64,000 nucleotides of DNA from Enoplolaimus lenunculus (taxonomy: Eukaryota > Nematoda > Enoplea > Enoplida > Thoracostomopsidae). The number at the start of each line of letters is the position of its first letter. The first letter of the stretch is position 1. The stretch covers positions 352,631 to 416,630 of the forward strand of contig JASANG010000641.1 in the NCBI GenBank assembly GCA_030248215.1. The letters run 5' to 3'. The notes beneath the pieces are model-generated. The model was given only the letters and a program-made list of their open reading frames with translations, did not search any database and was not told the DNA's origin. Made by a program: the position numbers and the translations under genes. Below, piece by piece: positions 36,220 to 47,678 of this stretch.

Positions 36220-36495
36220 GCTATGTGTGGTTTTTTAGTACTTCCGACTTCCGTGCAATATATGGCATAGCTTTCATATTATAGTGAATGTGTAGTTTCT
36301 GTTGCATATATCGGTATATACGACCTAGCAGTATTTGCGGTCTATGTATCGTCGTAGCCAAGTGGGTAAATAGTCAGCCAGTATAGTACAACTGGAACCA
36401 AAATAAGAGTTAGCATGGTATGGTGAAATATTTTACGTTTTTACGCTCATTGTTTCAAAAATTTAAAAGTCATCTTTAATCCGATTTCCGTTTAA

Positions 36496-36689
36496 GGCCC
36501 ATGTAAAGATCAGGGGCGGAACGTTTTTCTGCGGGATTCCAATAGAGTAAGCTCAAGCATCATGAATCTATTTTTTGCTTAGGCTTATACGCTTAGGTGT
36601 AACCTCATGGTTACGCTTATACTCAGGCTTTAGCTTACGATTAGGAATATGTTTATATTACTGTTACTGCTCTGCTCTATACATTGACC
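36496..36689 (-). mobile_element. MITE family A
   Basis: GGCCCATGTAAAGATCAGGG to GCTCTGCTCTATACATTGACC. It lies only 276 bp from the previous copy, in the opposite orientation. Confidence 0.85.
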
Positions 36690-36945
36690 CATAAAACCTG
36701 GAATACTGAAAGCTTGTAAGGGTTTGGCGAGGTAAAACCGACTCTTAATATTAATTATTCAAATTGCATATCCGTATGCCATTCTGCCACACATTTGGAA
36801 CGTAATTTTATAGATGTTGATTCAAACAATCGTAGCACTTAAAATATATAAAAAATCAAATCTTAACCAGACACTAATGATCGTTATTTAACAGTACTGG
36901 TCACCAACACTCCAATGTGGATCGATACTTAAGGAATGTGCTGTA

Positions 36946-37108
36946 CACTGCAAAAAAGGTGAGTCAAATTCGACTCCGCCAGAGTTAAATTCGATTCACT
37001 GAGTAGCACGTTTGACTCTGGCGGAATCGAATTTGACTTCATTTGTGTAGTCCTGTACAGCCTATTTCGGGGAGAGAGAGTCACTTTGACTCACTATTTT
37101 TTGCAGTG
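36946..37108. mobile_element. MITE family D, CACTGCAAAAAA ends, TA-flanked
   Basis: CACTGCAAAAAAGGTGAGTC to TTTGACTCACTATTTTTTGC followed by AGTG. TA lies directly outside both ends. The interior repeats GACTC/GAGTC and TCGATT words as inverted pairs. TA flanking suggests Tc1/mariner-type mobilisation. Confidence 0.8.
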
Positions 37109-37111
37109 TAC

Positions 37112-37290
37112 TTTACTGTGACGGACGCAGCCTTATGATGCGTGACTAACAAAATATAGGCAAAATCTTTTTCGTGGCGTGCGGTGGCGCGTGGCGTCGC
37201 GGGCCAATTTGAGTCAAGTTTTAAGGTGTTTCGCGCCATGGCGCGCCGGCATCCGGCGTACCGTGAAATGTACAGCGCAACCCTAAACGT
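37112..37290. mobile_element. GC-rich palindromic element, eroded
   Basis: GTGACGGACGCAG...GCGTGGCGTCGCGGGCC and TACAGCGCAACCCTAA resemble the AGGGTTGCGCTATAC element at 50,518. The ends are incomplete. Confidence 0.4.
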
Positions 37291-37469
37291 GAGCCTAAGT
37301 CTAAGGTTGAAATACGAAGTGTATAAAGTCCAAGCCGTGAATAGAGACATGCCATGCAGTCTATTTACGCCTTTTTGGCCGTTCAGTGGAGAAACCACGA
37401 TTTTTGTGTTGGGAGGACATCTTTTGTGTTGTGAAATTTTGAAGTTTATTCAATCCGCGTTTTAATAGC

Positions 37470-37610
37470 GAAATTGTTCACGACTGACATACAACGGGTT
37501 TTCAATGACTTACAAGCAAGGTTGAAAATATTCTAGGATGGTCCAAAAATTTTCAAAGGGGCTGAGCCCCACTGCCCGCCCAACCCTCTAAAACTACACC
37601 CCGACTGTAT
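37470..37610 (-). mobile_element. MITE family B, ends eroded
   Basis: The core CAAGCAAGGTTGAAAATATT and GGGGCTGAGCCCCACTGCCC is present. The TGGCTACGGG ends are degraded. Confidence 0.6.
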
Positions 37611-38110
37611 AGCCCCGGAACCTTATGGCCGTGGACCCGGGACACATTTAGTTCAAAGCATAACCTTTTCTCAGAAGCCATCTCTTTTTACAATTATACA
37701 GCTTCGTCAGCGCAAATTATTTGGACTGCATGGACGATTATATCGATAACCTCATTATGTATATCAACCGTATATATGTCCCCTATTATATTCATCAACT
37801 GTTGATATTCGTATTTTTGGCTTACAAGGCATTCAAACATAGCTAAAACAAGCGTGTAACATCTGTAGGGGCACTGAAGGTATAATATGTCCAAAACCCT
37901 ATGGAAACCACCACATTGTATATATGTATATATACGAGACAGGGTTGGTTGTTTACTCAGATAAGCGATTGGTTATATACCCTGCTCAATATTGCTTTGT
38001 TTTGTTATTTTTGAAACGGCCTTGAGACTGTCTCTTTTTAACAAGAAGTAATATTTTCGGGGGTTTATATTATACAATGTATTTTATTTAATAAATGTTT
38101 CGGTTTAGCA

Positions 38111-38273
38111 GGCCCGCAGCCAAGGGGTGGCTCAGCCCCCCCTTGGTAAAATTTTTGGCCCCTCCTAGAAGATTTTTAACCTTGCTTGTTTGTCACTGAA
38201 AACCTTTAAATGCCCCTCTTCAAAATTTTTTAGCCCCCCCCCCCCAGCAAGGTTGGCTGGTTACAGGTGTGTG
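38111..38273 (+). mobile_element. MITE family B
   Basis: GGCCCGCAGCCAAGGGG to GCTGGTTACAGG, with a poly-C run before the right end. The flanks GTTTAGCA (38103-38110) and GTTTAGTA (38274-38281) match at 7 of 8 positions. Confidence 0.85.
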
Positions 38274-38454
38274 GTTTAGTAAAAGTTTTTGTATTCGGCG
38301 GAAATTTGCTTAGCATTTGGTGTATCACAGATTCAAGCTGAGCTTAGTTTAATGGAATAAAGGCCCCCAATTTTGATTACCAGAGTGGCATTCCCCCGAA
38401 AAACGCTAGTCCTACTTTTGACATACCTGTCTTAGGGAACCGTAATTTGCACGT

Positions 38455-38621
38455 GCTCGTAACCAGCGGGGCGCGGGTGGTCGGACCAACCTTGGAACAA
38501 TTTTGCCCCATCTAGAAAATTTACAACCTTGCATGTAGATGTCATTGAATATCTTTGTATGCCCCTCCTTAAAAATATTTAGCTCCCCCTAGAAAGGTAA
38601 GATGGCTACTGGCCTGAGCCC
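38455..38621 (+). mobile_element. MITE family B
   Basis: CTCGTAACCAGCGGGG to GATGGCTACTGGCCTG. It lies 180 bp from the previous copy, in the same orientation. Confidence 0.75.
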
Positions 38622-39238
38622 ATACTTGGAGTTGTATTTTAAAACGCTCAATTTCATTATTGCAGAGTGTGTGTGCAAACTTAGCTTAAAGTACAATGGT
38701 ATTAAGACCTAATTAACAGTTAGCAAGCGAGGTATAGCGCAGTGAAATAGTAGATTGTGTACGATAGCGAAAGTTCGCCGCGGAAGTGGTGGTCCCGATT
38801 GGGACCTTGGGTTGTTTAAAAACTCCATCCTGAATTTATCTCATAGTTCAAGCTAAACAACTATTAAACGTTTACGGGTGATTTATTCAAATAAGGTTTT
38901 TCCTGGTGAGTCTATTTCAAGAGGTGCGTTATTTGAATATACTCGATACTATAAAAGAACGTTTGCATTATGAAAAATTAATGATGGCTGAGAATAAGAG
39001 TTTGTAACTCGCTGCCAGATCTAAGGGGGGTCCTTGAGCCCTTTAAAATTAATATTTTAAGGTTCAATATAATTAATATTTTCAGCAATAGGAACCGACG
39101 CCACATGCCCAGTATGTGTTCTTTGGCATTAAAGTGGCAGCTTTCGGTTAATAGCAAAGTCGCCTTCAAACCGATTTTTCTCAACGTGATGTTAATGGAT
39201 TTTTTAAACTTTTATCTAAATTAATAGTAACTAGTCCG

Positions 39239-39437
39239 CCGGTTTTGCACAGTGCGCAAAAGTTAGTAAACGCATAAAACATCTTCATGCAGATTTTCAT
39301 TTCATAGAACAATCACGTTTAATATGTTTTAAGAATTCATCGTGTCACTGTATTTCCTATGAAATTATTGTAAACAAAGTAATGCTGGAAAGTTGCCCAA
39401 AATACGTATGTGGAGCGCTCCAGTTTTAATATATAGA
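39239..39437. repeat. Two-hairpin dispersed element, copy 2
   Basis: Second copy of the element at 32,435. Hairpin 1 is TTTTGC/GCAAAA with compensating-looking changes. Hairpin 2 is at 39,384-39,423 with the identical 20-base core. It has an extra ~25 bp in the middle compared with copy 1. Confidence 0.7.
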
Positions 39438-39896
39438 TTTTGCATCATTGTTAGCTTGAAAAGTTACACAATCGCATCGTTTTGTCTTTGAGTTTGGAGC
39501 ATGAGGCCTTCGCAATGATAAAATCAAACGTCTGCTGAGTATACACACCAGGGATATACGGTTCATATCATTCCTTAATGTTTCGTGCCAGTCTGTCTAG
39601 GTTCCTATCAACAATTCTAAACTTAATATTGTTTTGTCTGGTTTAGGCAAACAATATACAGATATAGTATCTGTTTATATATTAATATATTTGACTATAC
39701 GTGTATAAATTTTGTCTCTTGAACCCGTAGCTTGATTGAAGCCGATGAAGCTCGGATACCTTCTTAAATGTTTGATACCCCTGGCCCTAAATATTATGTT
39801 TCGCCTCGCTTGTATGTCATCCTAAATCCCCGCGTTGCCACTACTCCTGAAATATACTTGTATTACACCTCGTAGCATGTTCAGCTGGTTATGAGC

Positions 39897-40066
39897 GGAC
39901 CCGTAGCCAAAGAGACCTAACGGAGACTCAGCCCCCCCCCTGGAAGAATTGTGCCCCTCTAGTAGAAAATTTGCAACCTTGAATGTAAAGTCATTGCCAA
40001 CCCTGTAGTGCCCCTCCTAAAAACGTTTAGCCCCCCGTAGTAAGGTGAGCTGGCTACGGGCCTGGT
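39897..40066 (+). mobile_element. MITE family B, near-complete
   Basis: GGACCCGTAGCCAAAG to GTGAGCTGGCTACGGGCCTG, with all typical interior words (CTCAGCCCC, GAAAATTTGCAACCTTG, GCCCCTCCT). Confidence 0.85.
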
Positions 40067-41187
40067 TACTGGTATGCTGCCCGGTTTCTAGTTTATTCGA
40101 CCTAACGAACCAACTTTTCGTTACCACAGCTGCCAAAGGATATATTAATTTCGGGTGTCCGGTAAATATAAGGATGCTAAAATTTCAAGTCATCAAAACT
40201 TGTTCACTTCCCTCATACTGGTGTCAAATTTGATAGCACACAGCCGACAGACGTTCTGTTTCTCATCACATTACTGTATATTTAATACTAAACCTATAAG
40301 CGAAATCTAAGAGCAGGTAAATCAAAGTAAAATCCTAAACATTCCTCTAAGCCTAAGCTTAAACATACGCTTATTTCATGTTTTCACTGATTATGCGGGC
40401 ACTTTTGTGATAGGAAAGTAAACACAGACCAAGTTATCATTAATGATGAAGGAACCAGCGTAGATTTATCATGATGTGGTTAAACGGTAAATTGGAAGCG
40501 TCGAAAATAGAAATTGGTAATGTAACAGTTTTTAAATATGAAATTAGGTTCAAATTTTGACACGAATACGTCCTTTTATAAACTGCACCTCCCGCGCTGG
40601 ACCTATCTTGGGGCAGAGGCGGGTCAAACATTTTTTGAAAGGGAGGGGCAAGCTGGCAAATGTTATGAAACGGCACCTTGAGGTAAAACAATTCTTATCC
40701 GGTTGATACTTCTGGTTTTGTGGGGAAACTTTTAACCGGCGGACCCATCCAAACTAAAATTTAGGCTATGCACTCGTGTATTTTGAAGATAAATGTAAAA
40801 GTTTGAAAAAATTTGAAAATTCGAAACGAAGAGTATTAAGTTGATGACAAAAGCCCGGGGAGCTGAATAATAAACCGGACATTACCGGATATAGATTTTT
40901 TCGATCAAAACTCGTCCACATACTGAAGTTTTATAGAATTGTCCAAGCAGTGAGTATCCAGGTTTTTTCGTTGCTTTAATAGTTCCAAGTGACGTCACCG
41001 AGTAATTTTTAAGGGGACTATTATCACCCGCGTTCTCCCATTTCGACTCGAACCACCTAAGAGCAAATTTGGGTTATTAGAAATATGTCATATTGTTCAG
41101 CTTGAAATTTAGATATGTTTCTAAGCAGTTTTTGGTCAAATTTGGTGACATTTTTCGTTTTTTATTACTTCTGTTACAATTGCGTTT

Positions 41188-41395
41188 AGCCCATGTCAAT
41201 ATCAGGTTTCGGCACGGTTTTTTGAGAGATTGCCGAAAAGTAAGCTTAAGCTTTAGATTTATTTTTGGCTTAGATAAGCTTAGGCTTAGGCATATGTATA
41301 AACTCTATCTACGCTTAGGTTTAGACTGAGGTTTAGGTTTAGGCGTAGGCATAGGAATATGCTTATACAACTGCTCCAGCCATGTTCTATGGCCA
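41188..41395 (-). mobile_element. MITE family A
   Basis: AGCCCATGTCAATATCAGG to CATGTTCTATGGCC, with an expanded TTAGGC/TTAGGT interior. The flanks TTGCGTTT and TCGCGTTT match at 7 of 8 positions. Confidence 0.8.
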
Positions 41396-41882
41396 TCGCG
41401 TTTGTTATTATTGGACTTCGTGACTGTTTCCCATGTTTTTATTTTGCCAAAGAACCTTTGGCTATACAACTTTACGTACCGTTATAACAGGTCAGCTTGC
41501 GGAAATTTATGATAAACTTTCTTCATTGGGGCCTGTCTGAATTCCGTGCCTTCTTTCGCCCGGTGCCAGGATTTCGAACTAAACAATAACGCCGCTGGGC
41601 CCTGTACTGTTGGGCCGCAACAAATCCAGACCAGTTCTGTTTATCCCAAATTGTTTTAACGGCTGAGGCTCCAAAAAGAAATAATTCCATTCATATTTTT
41701 TTCATAAAAAATTTCGTTTGTGAAATTGGTAAATGGTAAATTAACACTTCTCGCTGTTCCAAATTTCCTGACAATTTCATTTACGGCTGCCAAAGCCTTA
41801 ATCCAGGACATGTTTTACCTCACTCCAAACAAAAACGTAAAAGTTTATTTCATTTTCAAATTCATTAATGTGTTGTGGTGGG

Positions 41883-42255
41883 CAGGGTGCAATAGGAATT
41901 ACAATTTACCGGAACCGGAATTTGAAAATTTTAACGGAACCGGAAAGTGAAAAATGCATTTCACCAAAAATTTCATTTTCATCTTATTTTTTGCTCTATT
42001 ACTTGTGAAATAACCTTAGTCGAACATAGGTATTTATTTTATTTGTTGTATTTTAGATTTTCGTCGTCGACTGAAGTGAAATCCAACATCAATTTCTTAT
42101 ATACGGAGTACAAGTGGCTTTCAAAAGAGATTCTTAAAAATTAGCAAAGTTAAGAAAACGGACAAATTTTAACACCGGAATTTTTAAATCCGGTAAAAAT
42201 TTACCGGAACCGGAAGGTGAAAAAATGCCGGAATCGGAATTCCGGTTGCACCCTG
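41883..42255. mobile_element. hAT-like MITE, CAGGGTGCAACCGG ends
   Basis: CAGGGTGCAATAGGAATTAC to GGAATTCCGGTTGCACCCTG, 373 bp. The ends are the hAT-style CAG...CTG form. The 8-bp flanks GTGGTGGG (41875-41882) and GTTGTGGG (42256-42263) differ at one base. The interior carries repeated ACCGGAACCGGAA words and an AT-rich middle without coding capacity. Confidence 0.85.
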
Positions 42256-42485
42256 GTTGTGGGGAACTGTTTATTCCTAGTGACAGTGTCGGAGCAGGCT
42301 AGGGCCCTCCCAAAATTGCAAAAATTGCATGGTGAGAGCCCCCTTGCGATGATCAAAATATTTTTCAATTTTTTTTTTGTTTAAAATCTTCTTAGGATGG
42401 GAACCGCTCTTTGGGGGATTATAATTAACCATTTGTAGACTTAAATTCAAAATCTAAGTAATCCTAATTTTGTAACTCGACAACA

Positions 42486-42650
42486 ATCCCGTAGCCTGCT
42501 CACCTTGCTCGGGGGGCTGTAAATTTTTACAAGTATATAAGAGTTTGCGATGCTTTACAAGCAAGCTTGAAACGTATTTTGGTGGCTACTAAATTTTTCC
42601 CGGGTCACTGAGCCACACGCCTGGACCCTATCTGGCTATGCGGCCGCTCA
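42486..42650 (-). mobile_element. MITE family B
   Basis: ATCCCGTAGCCTGCTCACC to ATCTGGCTATGCGGCC. Confidence 0.75.
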
Positions 42651-43263
42651 ACAGTTAGTATGAATGAACGCTCGTAAAGTGAGTAACAGAACACGCAACG
42701 TGCAGAAATATTCACAGTGTCGCACTTGCAATATTACGTTTTTATTGTTCAGTTTAAATTTTAAATTTTTTCATTGTATTGTATTGTATTTGTTGTTTAC
42801 GTATTCTCAAACTCGAGTGATATATTACTCGACTTGTTGTTTATTGCCAAACGTCGGTGTATATCCATCAGCAGGAGTATATACAACAGGAGGAATAAAA
42901 CGGATATATCCTCTATCGACAGGGCCGGAGCAGCCACCCCCCTAAACCTCATTTGGGGGGGCGTCTTGGAGTTGGGGAAGCCGCGATTCCTGTCTCCTCC
43001 GGCACTTCCCCTATAGAAATTTCGGGAGTGACAGCAATAAGCATTATTAGAAGAACCTTATGGATTCTAGAGGTGTAAACAAATTTCTTACAAATAAGAT
43101 TATACCAAACTAAAATTCTGATTGCAGGCAATCCTGATGTTCATTGCATAAAAGACCGGGGAGCGGGAATGGATCTAAGGACGGCTTCTTGCAGGGGCAT
43201 AGACAAGATTTCGTTTCAGAATTGTACATTATTTAGAAGAAAATTTTTAACCATTGGAAGAGA

Positions 43264-43423
43264 CGGATGTGTAGCGTAGGGGGGCAGGAGGGTGGACTAA
43301 GCCCCCTGGAAAATTTTGGCCCCCTAGAACATTTTGATCGTGCTTGTAAATCAGCGAAACCCTTATATGCCGATGCTGGAAATTTTTTAGCCCCTAACAA
43401 GGTAAGCTGGCTAATGGCCTGGA
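43264..43423 (+). mobile_element. MITE family B
   Basis: GGATGTGTAGCGTAGGGGGG to GTAAGCTGGCTAATGGCC. A plus-strand frame across it is incidental. Confidence 0.7.
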
Positions 43424-43601
43424 AGGAACCAGACGAAAAGGATATTTTTCAGGACCGTTAAAAATTCTTTTGCTTGTTTCTGTAGAAATTTAGAGAGAGG
43501 TATAGACCCTATATCTCCATAGTTGTATACACCCCTGGTTTCTAGGATTTAGACCTAAATTTTTCATTTGATATTTTCAGCATTACACTTGCATTCCTCA
43601 C

Positions 43602-43945
43602 CAGGGATGAGAGTCTCAATCTCGGCACGTCTCGGTGTTTGACAGGTCTCTGTCTCGGTTTTTAGGGTCGTTGGTTTGGAACCGAGACCAGAAGTCGAGA
43701 ATTCACAAAATGTATCGCGGTATTGTTCAAGTAAGTGATGCTTGATAAACAAAAATTCGCTATGAATCAATGAATTTTCATGGTTACGAAATAATTGTGA
43801 GCAGAGATTCTGAAAAAACATAAAAAACTGTGAAAAACACAAAAAAAATATTTTTTCCGGTGATGAACAAAAATTGACCGAGACCGAGACATCATGGCCG
43901 TTCTCGCTCTCCTTCTCGGTTTTTAACCAAGATCGCTCATCCCTG
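43602..43945 (+). mobile_element. hAT-like MITE, CAGGGATGAG ends
   Basis: CAGGGATGAGAGTCTC to GATCGCTCATCCCTG, 344 bp. The flanks TTCCTCAC and TTCTTTAC match at 6 of 8 positions. Next to each end lie GTCTCGGTTTTT-type words in inverted positions (GACCGAGACCGAGAC). The centre is A-rich. Confidence 0.75.
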
Positions 43946-44005
43946 TTCTTTACGAGCCCGCGCTGCGCAAACTTTCACAGTCGAGATGCACGAGCATACG
44001 GGCCA

Positions 44006-44366
44006 GTAACGAAAGATGGGTGGTCTAAATCTTGGTCTCGGCCTATTTATGGTTGTCACCGAACAAAATTAAAACTTTCAATATAAATTGTTTATAATGT
44101 TGCTTTTTCGTAGTTTTTTGTGTTTTTCATGTTTTTTTTTCGTATTTTTTTCACAGTGTCTGTTCGAAATTTTATTGCGTAACTATGGTATTTCTTATAG
44201 GCACAGAGAAAATTTATAAACGAATTATCACTTACTTCAACAGTTGCAGCCATACATTTGCTAAATGTTCGACATCTGGTTTCGTTTTCAAACCACCGAG
44301 ACTCAAAAAATCCAAGACAGAGACATACCAAATGCCAAGACTTGTGGAGACCGAGTCTCCCAAAGG
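44006..44366 (-). mobile_element. Inverted second copy of the CAGGGATGAG MITE
   Basis: Read on the minus strand it follows the 43,602 element: GAGACTCGG-like ends, CAAACCA, the ATCACTTACTTCAACA stretch and the A-rich TTTTTCACAG centre. Its ends are worn. The two copies form a loose inverted pair 60 bp apart. Confidence 0.6.
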
Positions 44367-44756
44367 CTTAGGGTCGGGCTTCAATATATAGGCTTTGGTT
44401 TAAAACAGCCTTATGCATTAGCGTAGGCAAACCTTGCTATTAGGTCTAAACCTAAGCCTAGCTTAAGCGTAAATGTGGAGAAAGTGTGGAAGAGGCGTAA
44501 ATTATCTGATATTTTCGAATCGATGTTTGAAATTTCTGGAATATACATATATCTAAACTCATACTCTTGACATCTGAAGTTATTGTGCGTATTATTATTT
44601 TTTTTAAAAATATTCTAAAATGCTGTATGCATCGCTTTGTTTGGCAAAAATATTAAAAATTTCAAAGTCTTAGGTTTCTTTTCAAAAGAAAATTGCTCAA
44701 CGACCACAGATTAAGATATATATTTCAAAATGTCAACAAGACAGGTAGAGCTGCAT

Positions 44757-44916
44757 ACGGGCCCTTAGCCAACGGGGGCCAAGGGGGCTCAGCCCACCGT
44801 ACAAAAACTTTGATCCATCTTAGACAATTTTCAACGTTTCTCGCAAATCATTGCAAACGGTTGTAGGAAAAGTTTTTAACCTCCCTACCTAAGTGAGCTG
44901 GCTATGGGACTGGCTA
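44757..44916 (+). mobile_element. MITE family B
   Basis: ACGGGCCCTTAGCCAACGGG to GAGCTGGCTATGGGACTGG. Confidence 0.75.
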
Positions 44917-45084
44917 TACAGTGTAAAATTCTACAAAATACCTTGATTCATTTCACGTATGCGGTATAAGTCCCATCTGTTTGAGGTTTAGCTTTGAAAT
45001 GTCAAATAAATTTGTATTTTATATTAAAATTTGTTGATACTGTTAATATTGTTGTGTAGGTGTTCTAAATATCATGTGTATACA

Positions 45085-45255
45085 AAGCCGTAGCCAAGTC
45101 ACCTTGCTAGAATTGGCTGCAACAATTTTTAGAACGGGACATACAAGAGTTTGCGAGATTTACCAGCGTGTTTGCAGCGTTTCTATGGCCCCAATATGGT
45201 TCCACGGATGCTCTGTTCCCCCTGGCCTACAGCTGCCTACGGGACCGTGTATATA
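45085..45255 (-). mobile_element. MITE family B
   Basis: AAGCCGTAGCCAAGTCACC to CTGCCTACGGGACCG, with a diverged interior. Confidence 0.7.
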
Positions 45256-45354
45256 TAGGGTGCAACTTTGTTCACTCATTGCTGTAAGATTCTTTATCGT
45301 ACTCAGGATTTCTGTGCACACAATACCCTATAAATTTTTTTAGCCATTGCTCAC

Positions 45355-45420
45355 TCTCGCCCCTCCTCTCGTGAAAAAGGTTTATCCCCCCCTAACAAGG
45401 TGAGTCGGCTACGAGTCTGC
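45355..45420 (+). mobile_element. MITE family B, right-end fragment
   Basis: CGCCCCTCCTCTCGTG and CCCCCCTAACAAGGTGAGTC, then GGCTACGAGTC. The left half is absent. Confidence 0.6.
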
Positions 45421-45697
45421 CATTCAAAATTGGTTTGCCCACTAGTCAATTGAACTGGCAACCGAACAACTGTCTATTAACCAGATGAACTTTACAAAAA
45501 CCGTTTTGGTAGCTATGGTTCCCGTAGCCTGTCTCCGGCTGTGCCCTTGTGTTAAAGTTGGTTCGATTATTTGTTCAATGCGTTGGAAGCTTATTTTTAC
45601 ATATACTAAAACTACTGAATCACAGCCTTAAATAACGATTAAAGCGATTCAATTATGCAGTTTTGCATTACACCACCGAAAGTTGCTACAATGCAAG

Positions 45698-45699
<2 letters not shown>

Positions 45700-45772
<73 letters not shown>

Positions 45773-45825
45773 ATATATATTATATATATGTATAATATAT
45801 AAATATATATATAATAGTATAGTGC
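45700..45825. repeat. (TA)n microsatellite
   Basis: About 70 bp of pure TA followed by interrupted TATA units. Isoleucine/tyrosine repeat frames here on both strands are artefacts. It lies just outside the last verifiable base of the left palindrome arm. Confidence 0.95.
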
Positions 45826-46661
45826 AACTTGTTAGGCAAAATGATATATTCCGTTGTTTTGTGAAATATAAGCGCAATGCTCACAAACATTTAGCACAAC
45901 CAGAATTAGCTATCATCGTTGCTTTTGGCACAACAAAAAATTTCGCGTCAAGGCAAAGCCATCTCAATATGCTTGTGGGGGGATGCAAATAAATTTAAGG
46001 ATATACATACATGAATTTCACTAGACTTACAACCGGTGTTAAGACCTTTCGAGGTGGGGGCAAGTTTTATTAAAAGGCTGAGATCTCGTGTCGTCTCTAT
46101 GGCTGCAAACCTGGGCGTTTAGATAATATAGAGTAGGAATATATATGGATAAGATATATGTATTCATATATGTATATATTTATTTATTTATATATATACG
46201 TACATATATCAATATATTTGATATTTTACTCCAAAATTCATAAATAGAACTCATTTCCAGAGTTTTACATATTGGTTGTTTTGCATGAATTTGAAAAGCT
46301 CAATGGAATTTCGAGGAACTTCGTGCTCAGCAGCGTATACATGGAGTGGTATGGGGACATATCTCTGCGCCCCAAATCCCTAGAGAAACCACCAATCCCG
46401 CTTTAAGGGGCTTTGCAATATCCAGCTGAACCCTGAAGGTCTTATAAAGTTAGGGTCTATTCTAAATTGAACCCTAGTTGGCTATATGCACCTGTTCGTT
46501 GCTTTTTGATTTGATTTCAAACTTGGGATAAGTTGCTTTACATTTCGTTACCCAGTTTTTTCATTTAAACTCAAAATTTTTGAAATTTTATATTTTTGGA
46601 ATTTTAATAAAAATATTTTTAAAAGATGAACCAGTATAATCTTAAACCATCTGTTTGAACC

Positions 46662-46690
46662 ATAATAATAATAATAATAATAATAATAAT
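46662..46690. repeat. (ATA)n microsatellite
   Basis: Pure trinucleotide run of 29 bp. The same run appears inverted at 63,293-63,321 with the same length. Confidence 0.9.
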
Positions 46691-46860
46691 TTGTATTTCA
46701 ACTGTAGAGGAACATTGAACTTAAGGTTTGAGTTTCTGTTTTATATTTGATTAATCAGACGATGGCATTGCTCAGTTTGGTTATCTCTCCTGGTTTGCTA
46801 AATTTAGTTTTAAGAATTTGCTGTTGTTAAATATTACAACCACTTTATACTGTTCCATAA

Positions 46861-47570
46861 TATCAAGAGTGGATGATGCATACTTCAACAAGAGTATACA
46901 ACTGGGTATATGCTGTGTAGGAAAGAATGTACCTGGCACGTCTTGCATTTTTTGCGTACCCCTTTATTTATGGAGATACACCAGGCTGCGACCGGATATT
47001 AGTTTTCACGATACCGGAACCGGATATTAACCGGATATGTCATATAAATTTGTAACACTGTTAAAGTATTTGAGTCGCGCAAAATATATGTTTACTGAAT
47101 TACAATTAATTGTTACCTTGAACTGTTTAATTTCATTTCAGCGTATCAAAACTTTAACTTCTTGACTTACGGACAAATACAATTGTATCAAGATATCATA
47201 GACGTTCACATTTAAAAACCAGTCTTATGAAATTCACGACCACAACCGTGAATTTCCGAAATCCGGCAGGTTTATACCGGGTACGGAAGCGGATACGGAT
47301 GTTGATTTTTACCAATATATTAAACGGGATCCGGGTGTCCGGTTGCACTCTGAGTACAACAGGTGCGAACCGTGATACTGTATGTATGCAGCATCAGAAA
47401 TGTTCCACTTATTGTTTTATTTAGGGGTACGTATTGCATGTGATAGCGACCCTTCTAAATAAAGGGGTTGGGTCGACCGAAAATACAACGCCCGGTGGCA
47501 CATTTGGTACCATATAAAATTCGGTAGTTGCACACTTTTGTAAAACAGTGATCATTTACTCTTGTTGATA
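46861..47570. mobile_element. MITE family E carrying a nested hAT-like element
   Basis: Ends TATCAAGAGTGGATGATGC and ATCATTTACTCTTGTTGATA. Removing the insertion at 46,982-47,352 leaves about 340 bp resembling the copy at 51,679. It lies directly upstream of the LITAF start, so it probably forms part of that gene's promoter region. Confidence 0.7.
46982..47352. mobile_element. hAT-like MITE nested in family E
   Basis: CAGGCTGCGACCGGATATT to CCGGGTGTCCGGTTGCACTCTG, the same family as 41,883 but diverged. The flanking 8 bases no longer match well. Confidence 0.7.
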
Positions 47571-47678
47571 TTAATATTAACAGTAAACCGTTTCTGACTA
47601 TTTTGTTTAAGGAATTGTGTACTATTTACATTCAATTACGTATTTAAATTTTTTTATTAATTGTAATATTTACCGAAA

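Larger units (their letters stand above)
36018..45986. other. Gene-free block of short transposons
   Basis: Between the listed elements, 36690-36942, 37611-38110, 38622-39238, 39438-39896, 40067-41187, 41396-41882, 44367-44756 and 45421-45699 are AT-rich with no gene I can support. A small G/C-run element seems present at 42,919-43,000 (CAGGGCCGGAGC start) but its end is unclear. Confidence 0.45.

Noticed and set aside
45663-45992. Long Ile/Tyr-rich frames on both strands
   Set aside because: They are translations of the (TA)n microsatellite.
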